Under the pieces are notes generated by a model. That model made no database searches. It saw only the letters and a list, made by a program, of their open reading frames with translations, and was not told where the DNA came from. 64,000 nucleotides of DNA from assembly GCF_020526085.1 (NCBI RefSeq), contig NZ_CP084874.1:4898001-4962000 (forward strand). Reading direction: 5' to 3'. A program made the position numbers and the translations under genes. Numbering within the stretch: the stretch's first letter is position 1; each line of letters begins with the position of its first letter. Source of the stretch: Klebsiella africana (lineage in GTDB: Bacteria; Pseudomonadota; Gammaproteobacteria; Enterobacterales; Enterobacteriaceae). Shown here piece by piece: positions 22,391 through 35,141 of this stretch.

Positions 22391-22884
22391 TGCATATTAC
22401 GCTCGCCCGTATTGATGACCGACTCATTCATGGCCAGGTCACCACCGTCTGGTCAAAAGTCGCTAACGCCCAGCGGATAATTATCTGCAATGATGAGGTA
22501 TTTAACGATGAGGTTCGCCGGACCTTGTTGCGCCAGGCGGCCCCGCCAGGCATGAAGGTAAATGTTGTCAGTTTGGAAAAAGCGGTAGCGGTCTATCATA
22601 ACCCGCAATATCAGGATGAGACCGTCTTTTATTTATTTACCAATCCACACGATGTTTTAACGATGGTGCGCCAGGGCGTGCAGATCGCCACGTTAAATAT
22701 TGGTGGCATGGCCTGGCGACCCGGAAAAAAACAGCTAACCAAAGCCGTTTCTTTGGATCCGCAGGATATTCAGGCATTCCGTGAACTCGATAAACTGGGC
22801 GTAAAACTTGATTTACGCGTGGTCGCATCAGACCCGTCAGTCAATATTCTCGACAAAATTAACGAAACGACTTTCTGCGAATAA
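22390..22884 (+). CDS. sorB: Sorbose PTS EIIB component SorB
   Basis: Mannose-family PTS EIIB that phosphorylates L-sorbose at C1 during uptake. 164 residues. Active-site His H14 in RIDDRLIHGQVTTVW; conserved FTNPHDVL and NIGGMAWRPGKKQLTKAV blocks. Start overlaps sorF stop. A weak hairpin (GCCTG...CAGGC, 22893-22918) lies in the 64-base gap before sorA and may adjust relative expression. Confidence 0.95.
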   Translation: MHITLARIDDRLIHGQVTTVWSKVANAQRIIICNDEVFNDEVRRTLLRQAAPPGMKVNVVSLEKAVAVYHNPQYQDETVFYLFTNPHDVLTMVRQGVQIATLNIGGMAWRPGKKQLTKAVSLDPQDIQAFRELDKLGVKLDLRVVASDPSVNILDKINETTFCE

Positions 22885-22948
22885 AAAATAGCGCCTGTTG
22901 TGATATGCCGTAGCAGGCAGGTTAACTCACACCTTAAAGGTCAAAATT

Positions 22949-23749
22949 ATGGAAATTAGTACCCTACAGATAATAGCCATATTTATTTTTTCCTGTATTG
23001 CCGGAATGGGCAGCGTGCTGGACGAATTTCAGACCCATCGACCCCTTATCGCCTGTACCGTGGTTGGCCTCATCCTGGGTGATTTAAAAACCGGGGTTAT
23101 GCTTGGCGGCACGCTGGAGCTGATCGCCCTCGGCTGGATGAACGTGGGGGCAGCGCAGTCGCCAGATTCGGCGCTGGCCAGCATTATCTCCGCCATTCTG
23201 GTGATTGTGGGCCACCAGAGTATTGCCACCGGCATCGCCATTGCCCTGCCGGTGGCCGCCGCCGGGCAGGTGCTGACCGTTTTCGCCCGCACCATTACCG
23301 TGGTGTTCCAGCACGCCGCGGACAAAGCGGCCGAGGAGGCGCGCTTTCGCACCATCGACCTGCTGCATGTCTCCGCGCTGGGGGTGCAGGCGCTGCGCGT
23401 GGCGATCCCGGCACTGGTGGTTTCGCTGTTCGTTAGCGCGGACATGGTCAGCAGTATGCTTAGCGCGATCCCGGAATTCGTCACTCACGGTCTGCAGATC
23501 GCCGGCGGTTTTATTGTCGTCGTGGGCTACGCGATGGTGCTGCGAATGATGGGCGTGAAGTACCTGATGCCCTTCTTTTTCCTCGGTTTTCTCGCTGGCG
23601 GTTATCTCGACTTCAGCCTGCTGGCTTTCGGCGGCGTGGGCGTCATCATCGCGCTGATCTACCTCCAGCTCAATCCACAGTGGCGTAAGGCTGAACCCGC
23701 CGCCTCCACCGCCCCCTCTGCACCCGCCCTTGACCAGCTTGACGACTAA
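22949..23749 (+). CDS. sorA: Sorbose PTS EIIC component SorA
   Basis: Membrane channel subunit of the mannose-family sorbose PTS. 266 residues, strongly hydrophobic with several helices. Family motif GGTLELIALGWMNVGAAQSPDSALASIIS around residues 51-79 and ALPVAAAGQVLTVFARTI. Ends in a short Pro/Ala tail. 11 bases before sorM; acts with SorM as the translocation complex. Confidence 0.95.
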   Translation: MEISTLQIIAIFIFSCIAGMGSVLDEFQTHRPLIACTVVGLILGDLKTGVMLGGTLELIALGWMNVGAAQSPDSALASIISAILVIVGHQSIATGIAIALPVAAAGQVLTVFARTITVVFQHAADKAAEEARFRTIDLLHVSALGVQALRVAIPALVVSLFVSADMVSSMLSAIPEFVTHGLQIAGGFIVVVGYAMVLRMMGVKYLMPFFFLGFLAGGYLDFSLLAFGGVGVIIALIYLQLNPQWRKAEPAASTAPSAPALDQLDD

Positions 23750-23760
23750 CGGAGCCGAAA

Positions 23761-24585
23761 ATGGAACAGAAAAAAATCACGCAAGGCGACCTGGTAAGCA
23801 TGTTTCTCCGCTCCAACCTTCAGCAGGCCTCCTTTAATTTCGAACGTATTCATGGCCTGGGATTTTGCTACGACATGATCCCAGCGATCAAACGCCTGTA
23901 TCCGCTCAAAGCCGATCAGGTCGCGGCGCTGAAGCGTCATCTGGTGTTCTTTAATACCACGCCGGCGGTGTGTGGCCCGGTGATCGGCGTCACCGCCGCC
24001 ATGGAGGAGGCCCGGGCCAACGGCGCGGCCATTGACGATGGCGCTATCAACGGCATCAAAGTGGGTCTGATGGGCCCGCTGGCCGGCGTCGGCGACCCGC
24101 TGGTCTGGGGCACGCTGCGGCCGATTACCGCGGCCCTCGGCGCCTCGCTGGCCCTCTCCGGCAATATTCTGGGGCCTTTGTTATTTTTCTTTATTTTCAA
24201 CGCAGTGCGATTGGCAATGAAGTGGTATGGCCTGCAGCTGGGCTTCCGTAAGGGGGTCAATATCGTCAGCGATATGGGCGGTAACCTGCTGCAGAAGCTG
24301 ACCGAAGGCGCCTCCATTCTCGGCCTGTTTGTCATGGGGGTGCTGGTGACCAAATGGACCACCATCAATGTGCCGTTGGTGGTGTCCCAAACGCCCGGTG
24401 CAGACGGCGCCACCGTCACCATGACCGTCCAGAACATCCTCGATCAGCTCTGCCCCGGCCTGCTGGCGCTGGGCCTGACGCTACTGATGGTGCGTCTGCT
24501 GAATAAGAAAGTGAATCCAGTCTGGCTGATTTTCGCCCTGTTCGGCTTAGGCATTATCGGCAACGCGCTCGGCTTTCTATCCTGA
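23761..24585 (+). CDS. sorM: Sorbose PTS EIID component SorM
   Basis: Second membrane subunit of the mannose-family PTS. 274 residues. Typical EIID start (DLVSMFLRSNLQQASFNFERIHGLGFCYDMIPAIKRLY), conserved FFNTTPAVCGPVIGVTAAMEE and GLMGPLAGVGDPLVWGTLRP blocks, hydrophobic C-terminus ending GLGIIGNALGFLS. GGAGCCGAAA ribosome site. Confidence 0.95.
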   Translation: MEQKKITQGDLVSMFLRSNLQQASFNFERIHGLGFCYDMIPAIKRLYPLKADQVAALKRHLVFFNTTPAVCGPVIGVTAAMEEARANGAAIDDGAINGIKVGLMGPLAGVGDPLVWGTLRPITAALGASLALSGNILGPLLFFFIFNAVRLAMKWYGLQLGFRKGVNIVSDMGGNLLQKLTEGASILGLFVMGVLVTKWTTINVPLVVSQTPGADGATVTMTVQNILDQLCPGLLALGLTLLMVRLLNKKVNPVWLIFALFGLGIIGNALGFLS

Positions 24586-24657
24586 TTATTCCGCCCCGGC
24601 GATGCCGGGGTGACGTCAACAACATAGCCCCGAAAGATGAAGGGGATGAGGTGGTTT

Positions 24658-25890
24658 ATGCAAACAACAACGGCTCTGCGCCTGTATGGCAAACGTGACC
24701 TGCGCCTGGAAACCTTTACCCTCCCGGCGATGCAGGACGATGAGATCCTCGCTCGGGTGGTCACTGACAGCCTGTGCCTTTCTTCATGGAAAGAGGCCAA
24801 TCAGGGTGCCGATCATAAAAAGGTGCCAGATGATGTGGCCACCAGGCCTATTATTATCGGTCATGAATTCTGCGGCGAAATCCTTGCCGTCGGTAAAAAG
24901 TGGCAGCATAAGTTTCAGCCAGGGCAGCGCTACGTGATCCAGGCCAACCTACAGTTGCCCGACCGGCCCGACTGTCCCGGCTACTCGTTCCCATGGATCG
25001 GTGGTGAAGCCACCCATGTGGTGATCCCCAACGAGGTGATGGCGCAGGACTGTCTGCTCACCTGGGAGGGGGATACCTGGTTTGAAGGATCGCTGGTCGA
25101 GCCGCTCTCCTGCGTCATTGGCGCTTTCAACGCCAACTATCATCTGCAGGAGGGGAGTTACAACCACGTGATGGGGATCCGTCCGCAGGGACGCACCCTG
25201 ATCCTGGGCGGGACGGGGCCGATGGGGCTGCTGGCCATCGACTATGCGCTACACGGCCCCATCAATCCTTCACTACTGGTAGTGACCGATACCAATAAGC
25301 CGAAGCTCAGCTACGCCCGCCGTCATTACCCCTCTGAGCCGCAGACGCTGATCCACTACCTCGACGGCCATGAGGCCAGTCGCGATACGCTGCTGGCGCT
25401 CAGCGGCGGCCATGGCTTCGACGATATCTTCGTGTTTGTGCCAAACGAACAGCTGATCACCCTGGCCTCCTCGTTGCTGGCCCCGGACGGCTGCCTGAAT
25501 TTCTTTGCTGGCCCCCAGGATAAGCAATTCAGCGCCCCAATCAACTTCTATGACGTGCACTACGCCTTTACCCACTACGTCGGCACCTCCGGCGGCAATA
25601 CTGACGATATGCGCGCCGCGGTGGCGCTGATGCAGGCGAAAAAGGTCCAGACGGCGAAAGTGGTCACCCATATTCTCGGCCTGAATGCCGCGGGCGAAAC
25701 CACCCTCGATCTGCCTGCCGTCGGCGGGGGGAAAAAGCTGGTGTATACCGGAAAAGCTTTCCCGCTCACGCCGCTGGGCGAGATCGCCGATCCCGAACTG
25801 GCAGCGATTGTGGCGCGTCACCATGGGATCTGGTCCCAGGAGGCTGAGGCGTATCTGCTGGCCCACGCAGAGGATATTACGCATGATTAA
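24658..25890 (+). CDS. sorE: L-sorbose-1-phosphate reductase SorE
   Basis: NAD(P)H-dependent reductase converting L-sorbose-1-phosphate to D-glucitol-6-phosphate. 410 residues from ATG 24658 (MQTTTALRLYGKRDLRLE), preceded by GATGAGG. The ATG at 24637 lacks a ribosome site. Medium-chain dehydrogenase fold: GHEFCGEIL (Zn-region, ~65-73), GGTGPMGLLAIDY cofactor motif near 180, VGTSGGNTDDMRAAV towards the C-terminus. Its 3' end overlaps the next gene by 8 bases. Confidence 0.95.
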   Translation: MQTTTALRLYGKRDLRLETFTLPAMQDDEILARVVTDSLCLSSWKEANQGADHKKVPDDVATRPIIIGHEFCGEILAVGKKWQHKFQPGQRYVIQANLQLPDRPDCPGYSFPWIGGEATHVVIPNEVMAQDCLLTWEGDTWFEGSLVEPLSCVIGAFNANYHLQEGSYNHVMGIRPQGRTLILGGTGPMGLLAIDYALHGPINPSLLVVTDTNKPKLSYARRHYPSEPQTLIHYLDGHEASRDTLLALSGGHGFDDIFVFVPNEQLITLASSLLAPDGCLNFFAGPQDKQFSAPINFYDVHYAFTHYVGTSGGNTDDMRAAVALMQAKKVQTAKVVTHILGLNAAGETTLDLPAVGGGKKLVYTGKAFPLTPLGEIADPELAAIVARHHGIWSQEAEAYLLAHAEDITHD

Positions 25891-26692
25891 CCGCGATACG
25901 CTGCTGTGTATCTCTCTGGCGGGTCGCCCCGGCAACTTCGGCACCCGCTTTCATAACTATCTGTATGACAAGCTGGGGTTGAACTACCTCTACAAAGCCT
26001 TTACGACAACGGATATTGAGGCGGCGGTAAAAGGGGTTCGCGCGTTGGGTATCCGCGGATGTGCAGTCTCCATGCCGTTTAAAGAGAGCTGCATACCGTT
26101 TCTTGACGCGATCGATCCGTCGGCAAAAGCCATCGACTCCGTCAACACCATTGTCAATGACGACGGGAAGTTAACCGGGCTAAACACCGATTACATCGCG
26201 GTTAAAAGCCTGATCGCCAGCCATCGGCTCGATACCAACGCCAGAGTAATGATTCAGGGTAGCGGCGGTATGGGGAAAGCCGTCATAGCTGCCTTCCGTG
26301 ATGCCGGTTTTCGCGACGTGATCATTGCGGCCCGCAATCGCCAGCGCGGCCTGGCGCTGGCAAAACAGTATGGTTTCCAGTGGCAGCCCCTGCCGGAAGG
26401 GATCGCAGCTGAGATTCTGGTCAATGTCACACCGCTGGGCATGGCGGGGGGAGAGGAAAGCACCACGCTGGCATTCAGTCCGGCCATGGTGGCCCAGGCC
26501 AGCGTCGTGTTTGACGTGGTCGCATTGCCGGCAGAAACTCCGCTGATTCGCCTGGCGCAGCAACGGGGTAAGCAGACCATTAGCGGCGCGGAAGTCATTG
26601 CCCTGCAAGCTGTCGAGCAGTTCGCCCTTTATACCGGCGTACGGCCGGATAATGCGCTGGTGGCAGAAGCCTCGGCGTTTGCCAGAAGCTAG
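25883..26692 (+). CDS. Shikimate-dehydrogenase-like protein (SdhL/HI0607 type) closing the sor operon
   Basis: 269 residues from ATG 25883, overlapping the end of sorE by 8 bases, so co-translated with the sor operon. AroE fold: VSMPFKES carries the catalytic Lys, DSVNTI and NTDY the conserved Asn and Asp, GSGGMGKAV the nucleotide motif. The two N-terminal serines that hold the shikimate carboxylate in AroE (HSKSP) are replaced (GNFGT). The N-terminus closely resembles Haemophilus HI0607, an SDH-like protein with weak shikimate activity. A biosynthetic AroE role is unlikely; substrate unknown, possibly a sugar-acid or polyol. Confidence 0.85.
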   Translation: MINRDTLLCISLAGRPGNFGTRFHNYLYDKLGLNYLYKAFTTTDIEAAVKGVRALGIRGCAVSMPFKESCIPFLDAIDPSAKAIDSVNTIVNDDGKLTGLNTDYIAVKSLIASHRLDTNARVMIQGSGGMGKAVIAAFRDAGFRDVIIAARNRQRGLALAKQYGFQWQPLPEGIAAEILVNVTPLGMAGGEESTTLAFSPAMVAQASVVFDVVALPAETPLIRLAQQRGKQTISGAEVIALQAVEQFALYTGVRPDNALVAEASAFARS

Positions 26693-26697
26693 TATAT

Positions 26698-26734
26698 CCC
26701 TCCCGGGAAAGACGTCAGCCACCTCCCGGGAGGG
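26698..26734. terminator. Hairpin between sor operon and yjbB
   Basis: 10-bp stem CCCTCCCGGG / CCCGGGAGGG with a 17-base loop, between convergent stop codons. No T-run; may act bidirectionally. Confidence 0.6.
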
Positions 26735-26781
26735 CTATCGCGCCACAAAAGAAGCGACAAAAACGGGGAAAATAATCCGTC

Positions 26782-28413
26782 TCAGTAGTCATCCCGTTCG
26801 TCGTCTTCATCCGGCTGCTCCATCACGCTGTAGGCCACTGAACAAAACAGGCTGTTCAGGCGCTTCATATCCCCCAGCAGCGCCAGGTGCAGCGTACTGG
26901 TTTCGATACTCTGCACGTTCTGCTGATGCAGACGGTCAACGTGCGCATGTGAGTAGCGGCGGTTAAGAATGCGGAACCGGTGTTTGCTGCGTCGCAGGCG
27001 ACGGGCGCTGGGCACATCGCTGGAGAAGAAGACCGACATCGCCAGCTGCAAATTGCTGAGCAGCAGATCGTACAGCGCATCCAGCTCCTTTAACCCTTCC
27101 ACCGAGAAAGCGCGTCGCGCCGCCAGCGATTTATCGGCGATCTCGCTGCCCATCCGCTCGACGATATCGGAGGCCTGCTCGAGGTTTAGCGACATCTCAA
27201 TAATTTCCGCCCAGCGCCGGGATTCCTCTTCCGCCAGCTCATCCTTTGGCATCCGAGCCAGATAGAGCTTAATGGCGGTGTAGAGGACGTTGATATCGTC
27301 CGCCATGCGGCGCAGCTCTTTCTCCTGACGCGGTTCGCCATGCATCACCTTATGCAGGCTCTCCAGCATCTGCTCCATCGCATCACCAATGCGCAGCGTC
27401 TCGCGCGCGGCATTGGCCAGCGCCAGCGCCGGGGTATCCAGCGCCGACGGGTCGAGATGCTTGGGTTTGAGATGGTTATCCAGCTCGGGCTCATCGCGGA
27501 TCAGACGCTGGCACAGCTTCGCCATCGGCCCGGCGAAGGGCACCATCGCGATGCAGCGCAGCAGGTTGTAAAAGACGTGGAAGTAGATAACCAACTCGGA
27601 CTCCGCCAACGGCAGCTTGTGCATCACCGCGGCCAGCGGATGGACGAACGGCAGAATAATCAGGCTCCCCACCAGCTTAAACAGCAGGCTGCCCAACGCC
27701 ACCCGGCGCGCTGCCGCGTTGGCCGCGCTGTTGTTGAGCATCGCTAACAGCCCCGATCCCAGGTTGGCGCCAATCACCAGACACAGCGCCACCGGGAAAG
27801 AGATCGCTCCCGCCGCAGTCAGCGTCGCGGTCAGCAACACCGCCGCCAGGCTGGAGTAGCTGATGATCGCAAATACGGCGCCAATCAAGGCATCCAGCAT
27901 GATATCTCCGGTCAGCGAGGCAAAAATCACCTGCACGCCGTTGGCCTGGGTTATGGGATGTACGGCCTGGACAATCAGCTCCAGGGCCAACAGGATCAGC
28001 CCCAGACCGATCCCCACTCGCCCCAGCTGCCCGGCGCGGGTCTGCTTGCGGCCAAGGAAGAAAATTACCCCGATAAATATCAGCAGCGGCGACAGCCACG
28101 ACAGGTCGAAGGTCAGTACCCTCGCCATCAGCGCCGTCCCGACGTCGGCCCCCAGCACCATCACCAGCGCTGGCGTCAGGCCCACCAGATCCTGGGCGAC
28201 AAACGAGGTCACCAGCATGGTGGTGGCATTGCTGCTTTGCACCAGCGCAGTGACGCCAAGACCCGCGCAGAAGGCGAGCGGCTTTTTCTCTACGCTGCTA
28301 CTGAGAACGGTACGCAGGCGAGCGCCATAGACGCGCATCACCCCGGTACGCACGATATGCGTGCCCCACACCAGCAGAGCAACCGCGGACAACAGGTGTA
28401 GCAGAGTTAACAC
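26782..28413 (-). CDS. yjbB: Na/Pi cotransporter-family protein YjbB
   Basis: 543-residue membrane protein of the PNaS family; E. coli YjbB is reported to export phosphate. The N-terminal half has two inverted QSSNATTMLV/VIGANLGSG-type repeats embedded in hydrophobic helices (to about residue 300). The C-terminal half is a soluble PhoU-like helical domain (from ~320: ALANAARETLRIGDAMEQMLESL), ending in a very acidic tail (DEDDERDD). Convergent with the sor operon. Confidence 0.93.
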   Translation of the reverse strand: MLTLLHLLSAVALLVWGTHIVRTGVMRVYGARLRTVLSSSVEKKPLAFCAGLGVTALVQSSNATTMLVTSFVAQDLVGLTPALVMVLGADVGTALMARVLTFDLSWLSPLLIFIGVIFFLGRKQTRAGQLGRVGIGLGLILLALELIVQAVHPITQANGVQVIFASLTGDIMLDALIGAVFAIISYSSLAAVLLTATLTAAGAISFPVALCLVIGANLGSGLLAMLNNSAANAAARRVALGSLLFKLVGSLIILPFVHPLAAVMHKLPLAESELVIYFHVFYNLLRCIAMVPFAGPMAKLCQRLIRDEPELDNHLKPKHLDPSALDTPALALANAARETLRIGDAMEQMLESLHKVMHGEPRQEKELRRMADDINVLYTAIKLYLARMPKDELAEEESRRWAEIIEMSLNLEQASDIVERMGSEIADKSLAARRAFSVEGLKELDALYDLLLSNLQLAMSVFFSSDVPSARRLRRSKHRFRILNRRYSHAHVDRLHQQNVQSIETSTLHLALLGDMKRLNSLFCSVAYSVMEQPDEDDERDDY

Positions 28414-28496
28414 GGAATCAGCTTCTCCTTATCGTTATAGGTTTTCCGAAGATCAGGAACCTCTCTCAGTATAAGGGGTTAACCTCAATAAAGAGA

Positions 28497-28519
28497 CAAG
28501 GCGCTCACAGAGCGCCTTG
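28497..28519. terminator. Hairpin at the metH 3' end
   Basis: 9-bp stem CAAGGCGCT / AGCGCCTTG with a 5-base loop, 25 bases past the metH stop. The downstream stretch in the metH direction is only moderately T-rich. Confidence 0.7.
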
Positions 28520-28543
28520 TTTGTTGTAAGGAAAGGTGACGAT

Positions 28544-32227
<3,684 letters not shown>

Positions 32228-32383
32228 ACTTGCTCCCGACAACGCTCAACTCAGGCCAAATAGCCAACGAACCATACTGGCACAAACCACCGGAGCGGAA
32301 AAGACAACAACGGGCAATATGAGACATGTTCAGCTTCACTCCTCCGATGAGTCTGGTTGTGATTGCATTCTCGCCAAATAAAA

Positions 32384-32400
32384 CGAAAATTATTTCCACG
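32384..32400. promoter_or_regulatory. Candidate IclR autoregulatory operator
   Basis: CGAAAATTATTTCCACG (reverse GGAAATAATTTTCG), similar in its TGGAAAT...TTTT core to the aceB operator, 22 bases upstream of the iclR start. IclR represses its own gene in E. coli. Confidence 0.6.
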
Positions 32401-32421
32401 ATACAGAAAAAGGAGTCCGCG

Positions 32422-33252
32422 ATGGCCACTACCCCCGTTCCCGCGAAACGCGGCAGAAAACCCGCGGCTGCCACTGCCCAGCAGGCTGGCGGTCAGGTTC
32501 AGTCGCTGACCCGCGGCCTGAAATTGCTCGAATGGATTGCCGAGTCCCACAGCAGCGTCGCGCTGACCGAACTGGCGCAGCAGGCCGGTCTGCCCAACTC
32601 CACCACTCACCGTCTGCTGACCACCATGCAACAGCTGGGCTTCGTCCGCCAGGTGGGCGAGCTGGGTCACTGGGCCGTCGGGGCACATGCTTTCGTAGTC
32701 GGCAGCAGCTTTCTACAAAGCCGCAATCTGCTGGCCATTGTCCACCCGATCCTGCGCCAGCTGATGGAAGATTCCGGTGAAACGGTGAATCTGGCGGTGC
32801 TCGACCAGAGCGACCACCAGGCGATCATTATCGACCAGGTGCAGTGCACCCAGCTAATGCGGATGTCGGCGCCGATCGGCGGTAAACTGCCGATGCACGC
32901 TTCCGGCGCCGGGAAGGCGTTCCTCTCGCAGTTGAGCGAAGAGCAGGTTACCAGCCTCCTGCACCGTAAAGGGCTGCATGCCTATACGCATGCCACGCTG
33001 GTCTCCCCGCTGCATCTGAAGGAAGATTTAGCCCAGACCCGCAAGCGGGGCTACTCTTTCGATGATGAGGAACACGCGCTCGGCCTGCGCTGTGTAGCCG
33101 CCTGCATTTACGATGAACACCGCGAACCGTTCGCGGCAATCTCCATCTCCGGTCCCATCTCACGCATGACCGATGACCGGGTGACCGAGCTGGGCGCGCT
33201 GGTGATCAAAGCGGCGAAGGAAGTGACGCTGGCGTATGGCGGGGTTAAATAA
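32422..33252 (+). CDS. iclR: Glyoxylate operon repressor IclR
   Basis: Represses aceBAK; effectors are glyoxylate and pyruvate. 276 residues from ATG 32422 (MATTPVPAKRGRK) with AGGAG upstream; the frame is open to 32326, but the extension has no family match. Winged HTH around 45-75 (VALTELAQQAGLPNSTTHRLLTTMQQ), then the GAF-like effector domain with GGKLPMHASGAGKAFL and the C-terminal LGLRCVAACIYDEH. Divergent from metH, convergent with aceK. Confidence 0.97.
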   Translation: MATTPVPAKRGRKPAAATAQQAGGQVQSLTRGLKLLEWIAESHSSVALTELAQQAGLPNSTTHRLLTTMQQLGFVRQVGELGHWAVGAHAFVVGSSFLQSRNLLAIVHPILRQLMEDSGETVNLAVLDQSDHQAIIIDQVQCTQLMRMSAPIGGKLPMHASGAGKAFLSQLSEEQVTSLLHRKGLHAYTHATLVSPLHLKEDLAQTRKRGYSFDDEEHALGLRCVAACIYDEHREPFAAISISGPISRMTDDRVTELGALVIKAAKEVTLAYGGVK

Positions 33253-33254
33253 AG

Positions 33255-33277
33255 AAAATGCCCCACAGGGGCATTTT
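33255..33277. terminator. Bidirectional terminator between iclR and aceK
   Basis: Perfect 10-bp stem AAAATGCCCC / GGGGCATTTT with an ACA loop. Its right arm overlaps the aceK stop codon (33276-33278). Confidence 0.85.
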
Positions 33278-35039
33278 AAGTAGGCCTGATAAGCGTAGCG
33301 CCATCAGGCAGATCGGCGCCATAGCGCACGCTAAAGCGCTGCTTGCGCCGGTAGGCGTAGACATCTTCCACATGGCCGTTTTTAATCCGCGTCTGCAGTT
33401 CGCGCCAGTAGTCGGCGCGCAGCAGGTCGGCATGCATCTCCTCAAACAGCGGCCCAATGCGCGGGTCAGCGCACAGCCAGTGGCGGAACTCCTCCGGGAA
33501 AACATCGCCCGGCGAGACGCTATACCACGGCTCGCTGGCCAGCTCATCCTCCGGATAGCGCGGCGGCGGGATATGACGGAAATTCACTTCCGTCATATAG
33601 CAGATTTCATCATAGTCGTAGAACACCACCCGGCCATGGCGGGTGACGCCGAAGTTTTTAAACAACATATCGCCAGGAAAGATATTGGCGGCGGCCAGCT
33701 GGCGGATAGCATTGCCATACTCTTCTACCGCATCACGTAATGCCTGACCGTTAACCTGCTCCAGCCACAGGTTGAGCGGCACCATTCGCCGTTCAATATA
33801 CAGATGGCTGATGACGATGCGGTCGCCAAGATCGGTGAGTTTGTTCCCCGCTTCCGCCTGCAGCAGCGCCAGCAGCGCTGGCGCGATTTGCCGTTTATCC
33901 AGCACGAAATTTTCAAACTCCTGGGTATCCGCCATCCGCCCGACGCGGTCATGTTCCTTTACCAGCTGATAGCAGGCGCGCACGTGGGCGGCGGTCATCT
34001 CTTTCTGCGGCGCGAAGCGGTCTTTGATCACCTTAAACACCCGGTCAAACCCCGGCAGGGTAAACACCAGCATCACCATCCCGCGAATGCCCGGCGCTTC
34101 AATAAACTGCTCATCGCAGCGAGTAATGTAGTGTAGATATTCGCGATAGCTTTCGGTTTTGGCATGCTTCTGACAGCCAATCGCCATATACAGCTCGGCC
34201 GTCGTTTTACCCGGCAAGATCTCGCGCAGCCATTCCACCAGGGCGCCGGGCAGTGGCGCATAAACCATAAAATAGGAACGCGCGAAGCCAAAAACGATAC
34301 TCGCTTCGGCATGGGTTGTGAGGCAGGTATCGACAAACAGCTCGCCCTCGTCGCTGCGGTGGATCGGCAGCAAAAAAGGCAGCGTCGCCATCGGCATGAC
34401 CAGTTTGCCCACCAGCCAGGCGGCTTTATTCCGGTAGAACAGCTCATTGGCGACCTGCAGATGACAGCTGGCGAGCAGTTCCTCCCCCAGCGCTTCCTGC
34501 AGACTGGCAATGATATAGCCGATATCCCGCGCTTTGTTCTGCCACGGCAGCCGCAGCGGCAGATCGGACAGTACTTTACCCAGCAGGTGCGACCAACCGC
34601 GTTCCGGAAAGAAATCTTTCGCCAGCGGTCGCGGAAGGGTACGAAAGGGTCGCTCGGGCTGCGAGCTGAAAATAAAGAGCCGTTCGGGGGTCAGCGAGCG
34701 GTGGTCAAACAGCCGGCAGTAGACTGAATTGAAAAAGCTCTCAGCAATTTCAAAACGAGGGTAATCCGGCAACAGTTGGGTGTATTGTTGTTTCACCCGC
34801 AAAAGAAAATCGACATCGGTGCTTTTCCCTTCGGTGATGCAGCGCAGCTGCTCTACTACCAGGCCCACGTGGTGGTCGTAGAGATGGATCCGCTGCTTCA
34901 TCGCCTGCTGCACCGCGTGCCAGTCAGCCTGTTCAAAGCGCTGCTGCGCGCCGGAGGTCACCTCGAGGAAACGCCCGTACTGGGCGTCAAATCCCTGCAA
35001 TATCGTTTGGGCAATCAGTAATTCCAGACCACGCGTCAT
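33276..35039 (-). CDS. aceK: Isocitrate dehydrogenase kinase/phosphatase AceK
   Basis: Bifunctional enzyme that phosphorylates and dephosphorylates isocitrate dehydrogenase to steer carbon into the glyoxylate bypass. 587 residues (E. coli 578). Conserved kinase-like core with [20 protein letters not shown] (Asp-containing metal/catalytic segment). The last about 12 residues ([12 protein letters not shown]) are encoded by a REP element, giving a C-terminal extension. Third gene of aceBAK, after a REP cluster that lowers its expression relative to aceA in E. coli. Confidence 0.97.
   Translation of the reverse strand: MTRGLELLIAQTILQGFDAQYGRFLEVTSGAQQRFEQADWHAVQQAMKQRIHLYDHHVGLVVEQLRCITEGKSTDVDFLLRVKQQYTQLLPDYPRFEIAESFFNSVYCRLFDHRSLTPERLFIFSSQPERPFRTLPRPLAKDFFPERGWSHLLGKVLSDLPLRLPWQNKARDIGYIIASLQEALGEELLASCHLQVANELFYRNKAAWLVGKLVMPMATLPFLLPIHRSDEGELFVDTCLTTHAEASIVFGFARSYFMVYAPLPGALVEWLREILPGKTTAELYMAIGCQKHAKTESYREYLHYITRCDEQFIEAPGIRGMVMLVFTLPGFDRVFKVIKDRFAPQKEMTAAHVRACYQLVKEHDRVGRMADTQEFENFVLDKRQIAPALLALLQAEAGNKLTDLGDRIVISHLYIERRMVPLNLWLEQVNGQALRDAVEEYGNAIRQLAAANIFPGDMLFKNFGVTRHGRVVFYDYDEICYMTEVNFRHIPPPRYPEDELASEPWYSVSPGDVFPEEFRHWLCADPRIGPLFEEMHADLLRADYWRELQTRIKNGHVEDVYAYRRKQRFSVRYGADLPDGATLIRPT
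33283..33308 (-). repeat. REP element inside the 3' end of aceK
   Basis: On the minus strand: GCCTGATGGCGCTACGCTTATCAGGC, written here as arms GCCTGAT / ATCAGGC around a GGCGCTACGCTT core. This is a standard enterobacterial REP, translated in frame as the AceK C-terminus. Confidence 0.85.
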
Positions 35040-35047
35040 CGCTCTCC

Positions 35048-35140
35048 CCCATCCGGCACCACGTCATGCCGGATGGCGCGCTCGCTTATCCGGCCTGCGT
35101 CCCTTCACAGGCCCGGTCAGCGTCGCGCCACCGGGCATGG
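35048..35140. repeat. BIME (REP cluster) between aceA and aceK
   Basis: Three related inverted-repeat units: CATCCGGCA / TGCCGGATG, a GCGCGCTCGCTTATCCGGCCTGCG unit and CAGGCCCGGT...ACCGGGC. Same position as the aceA-aceK REP structure in E. coli, thought to set the aceA:aceK ratio. Confidence 0.8.
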
Positions 35141-35141
35141 C

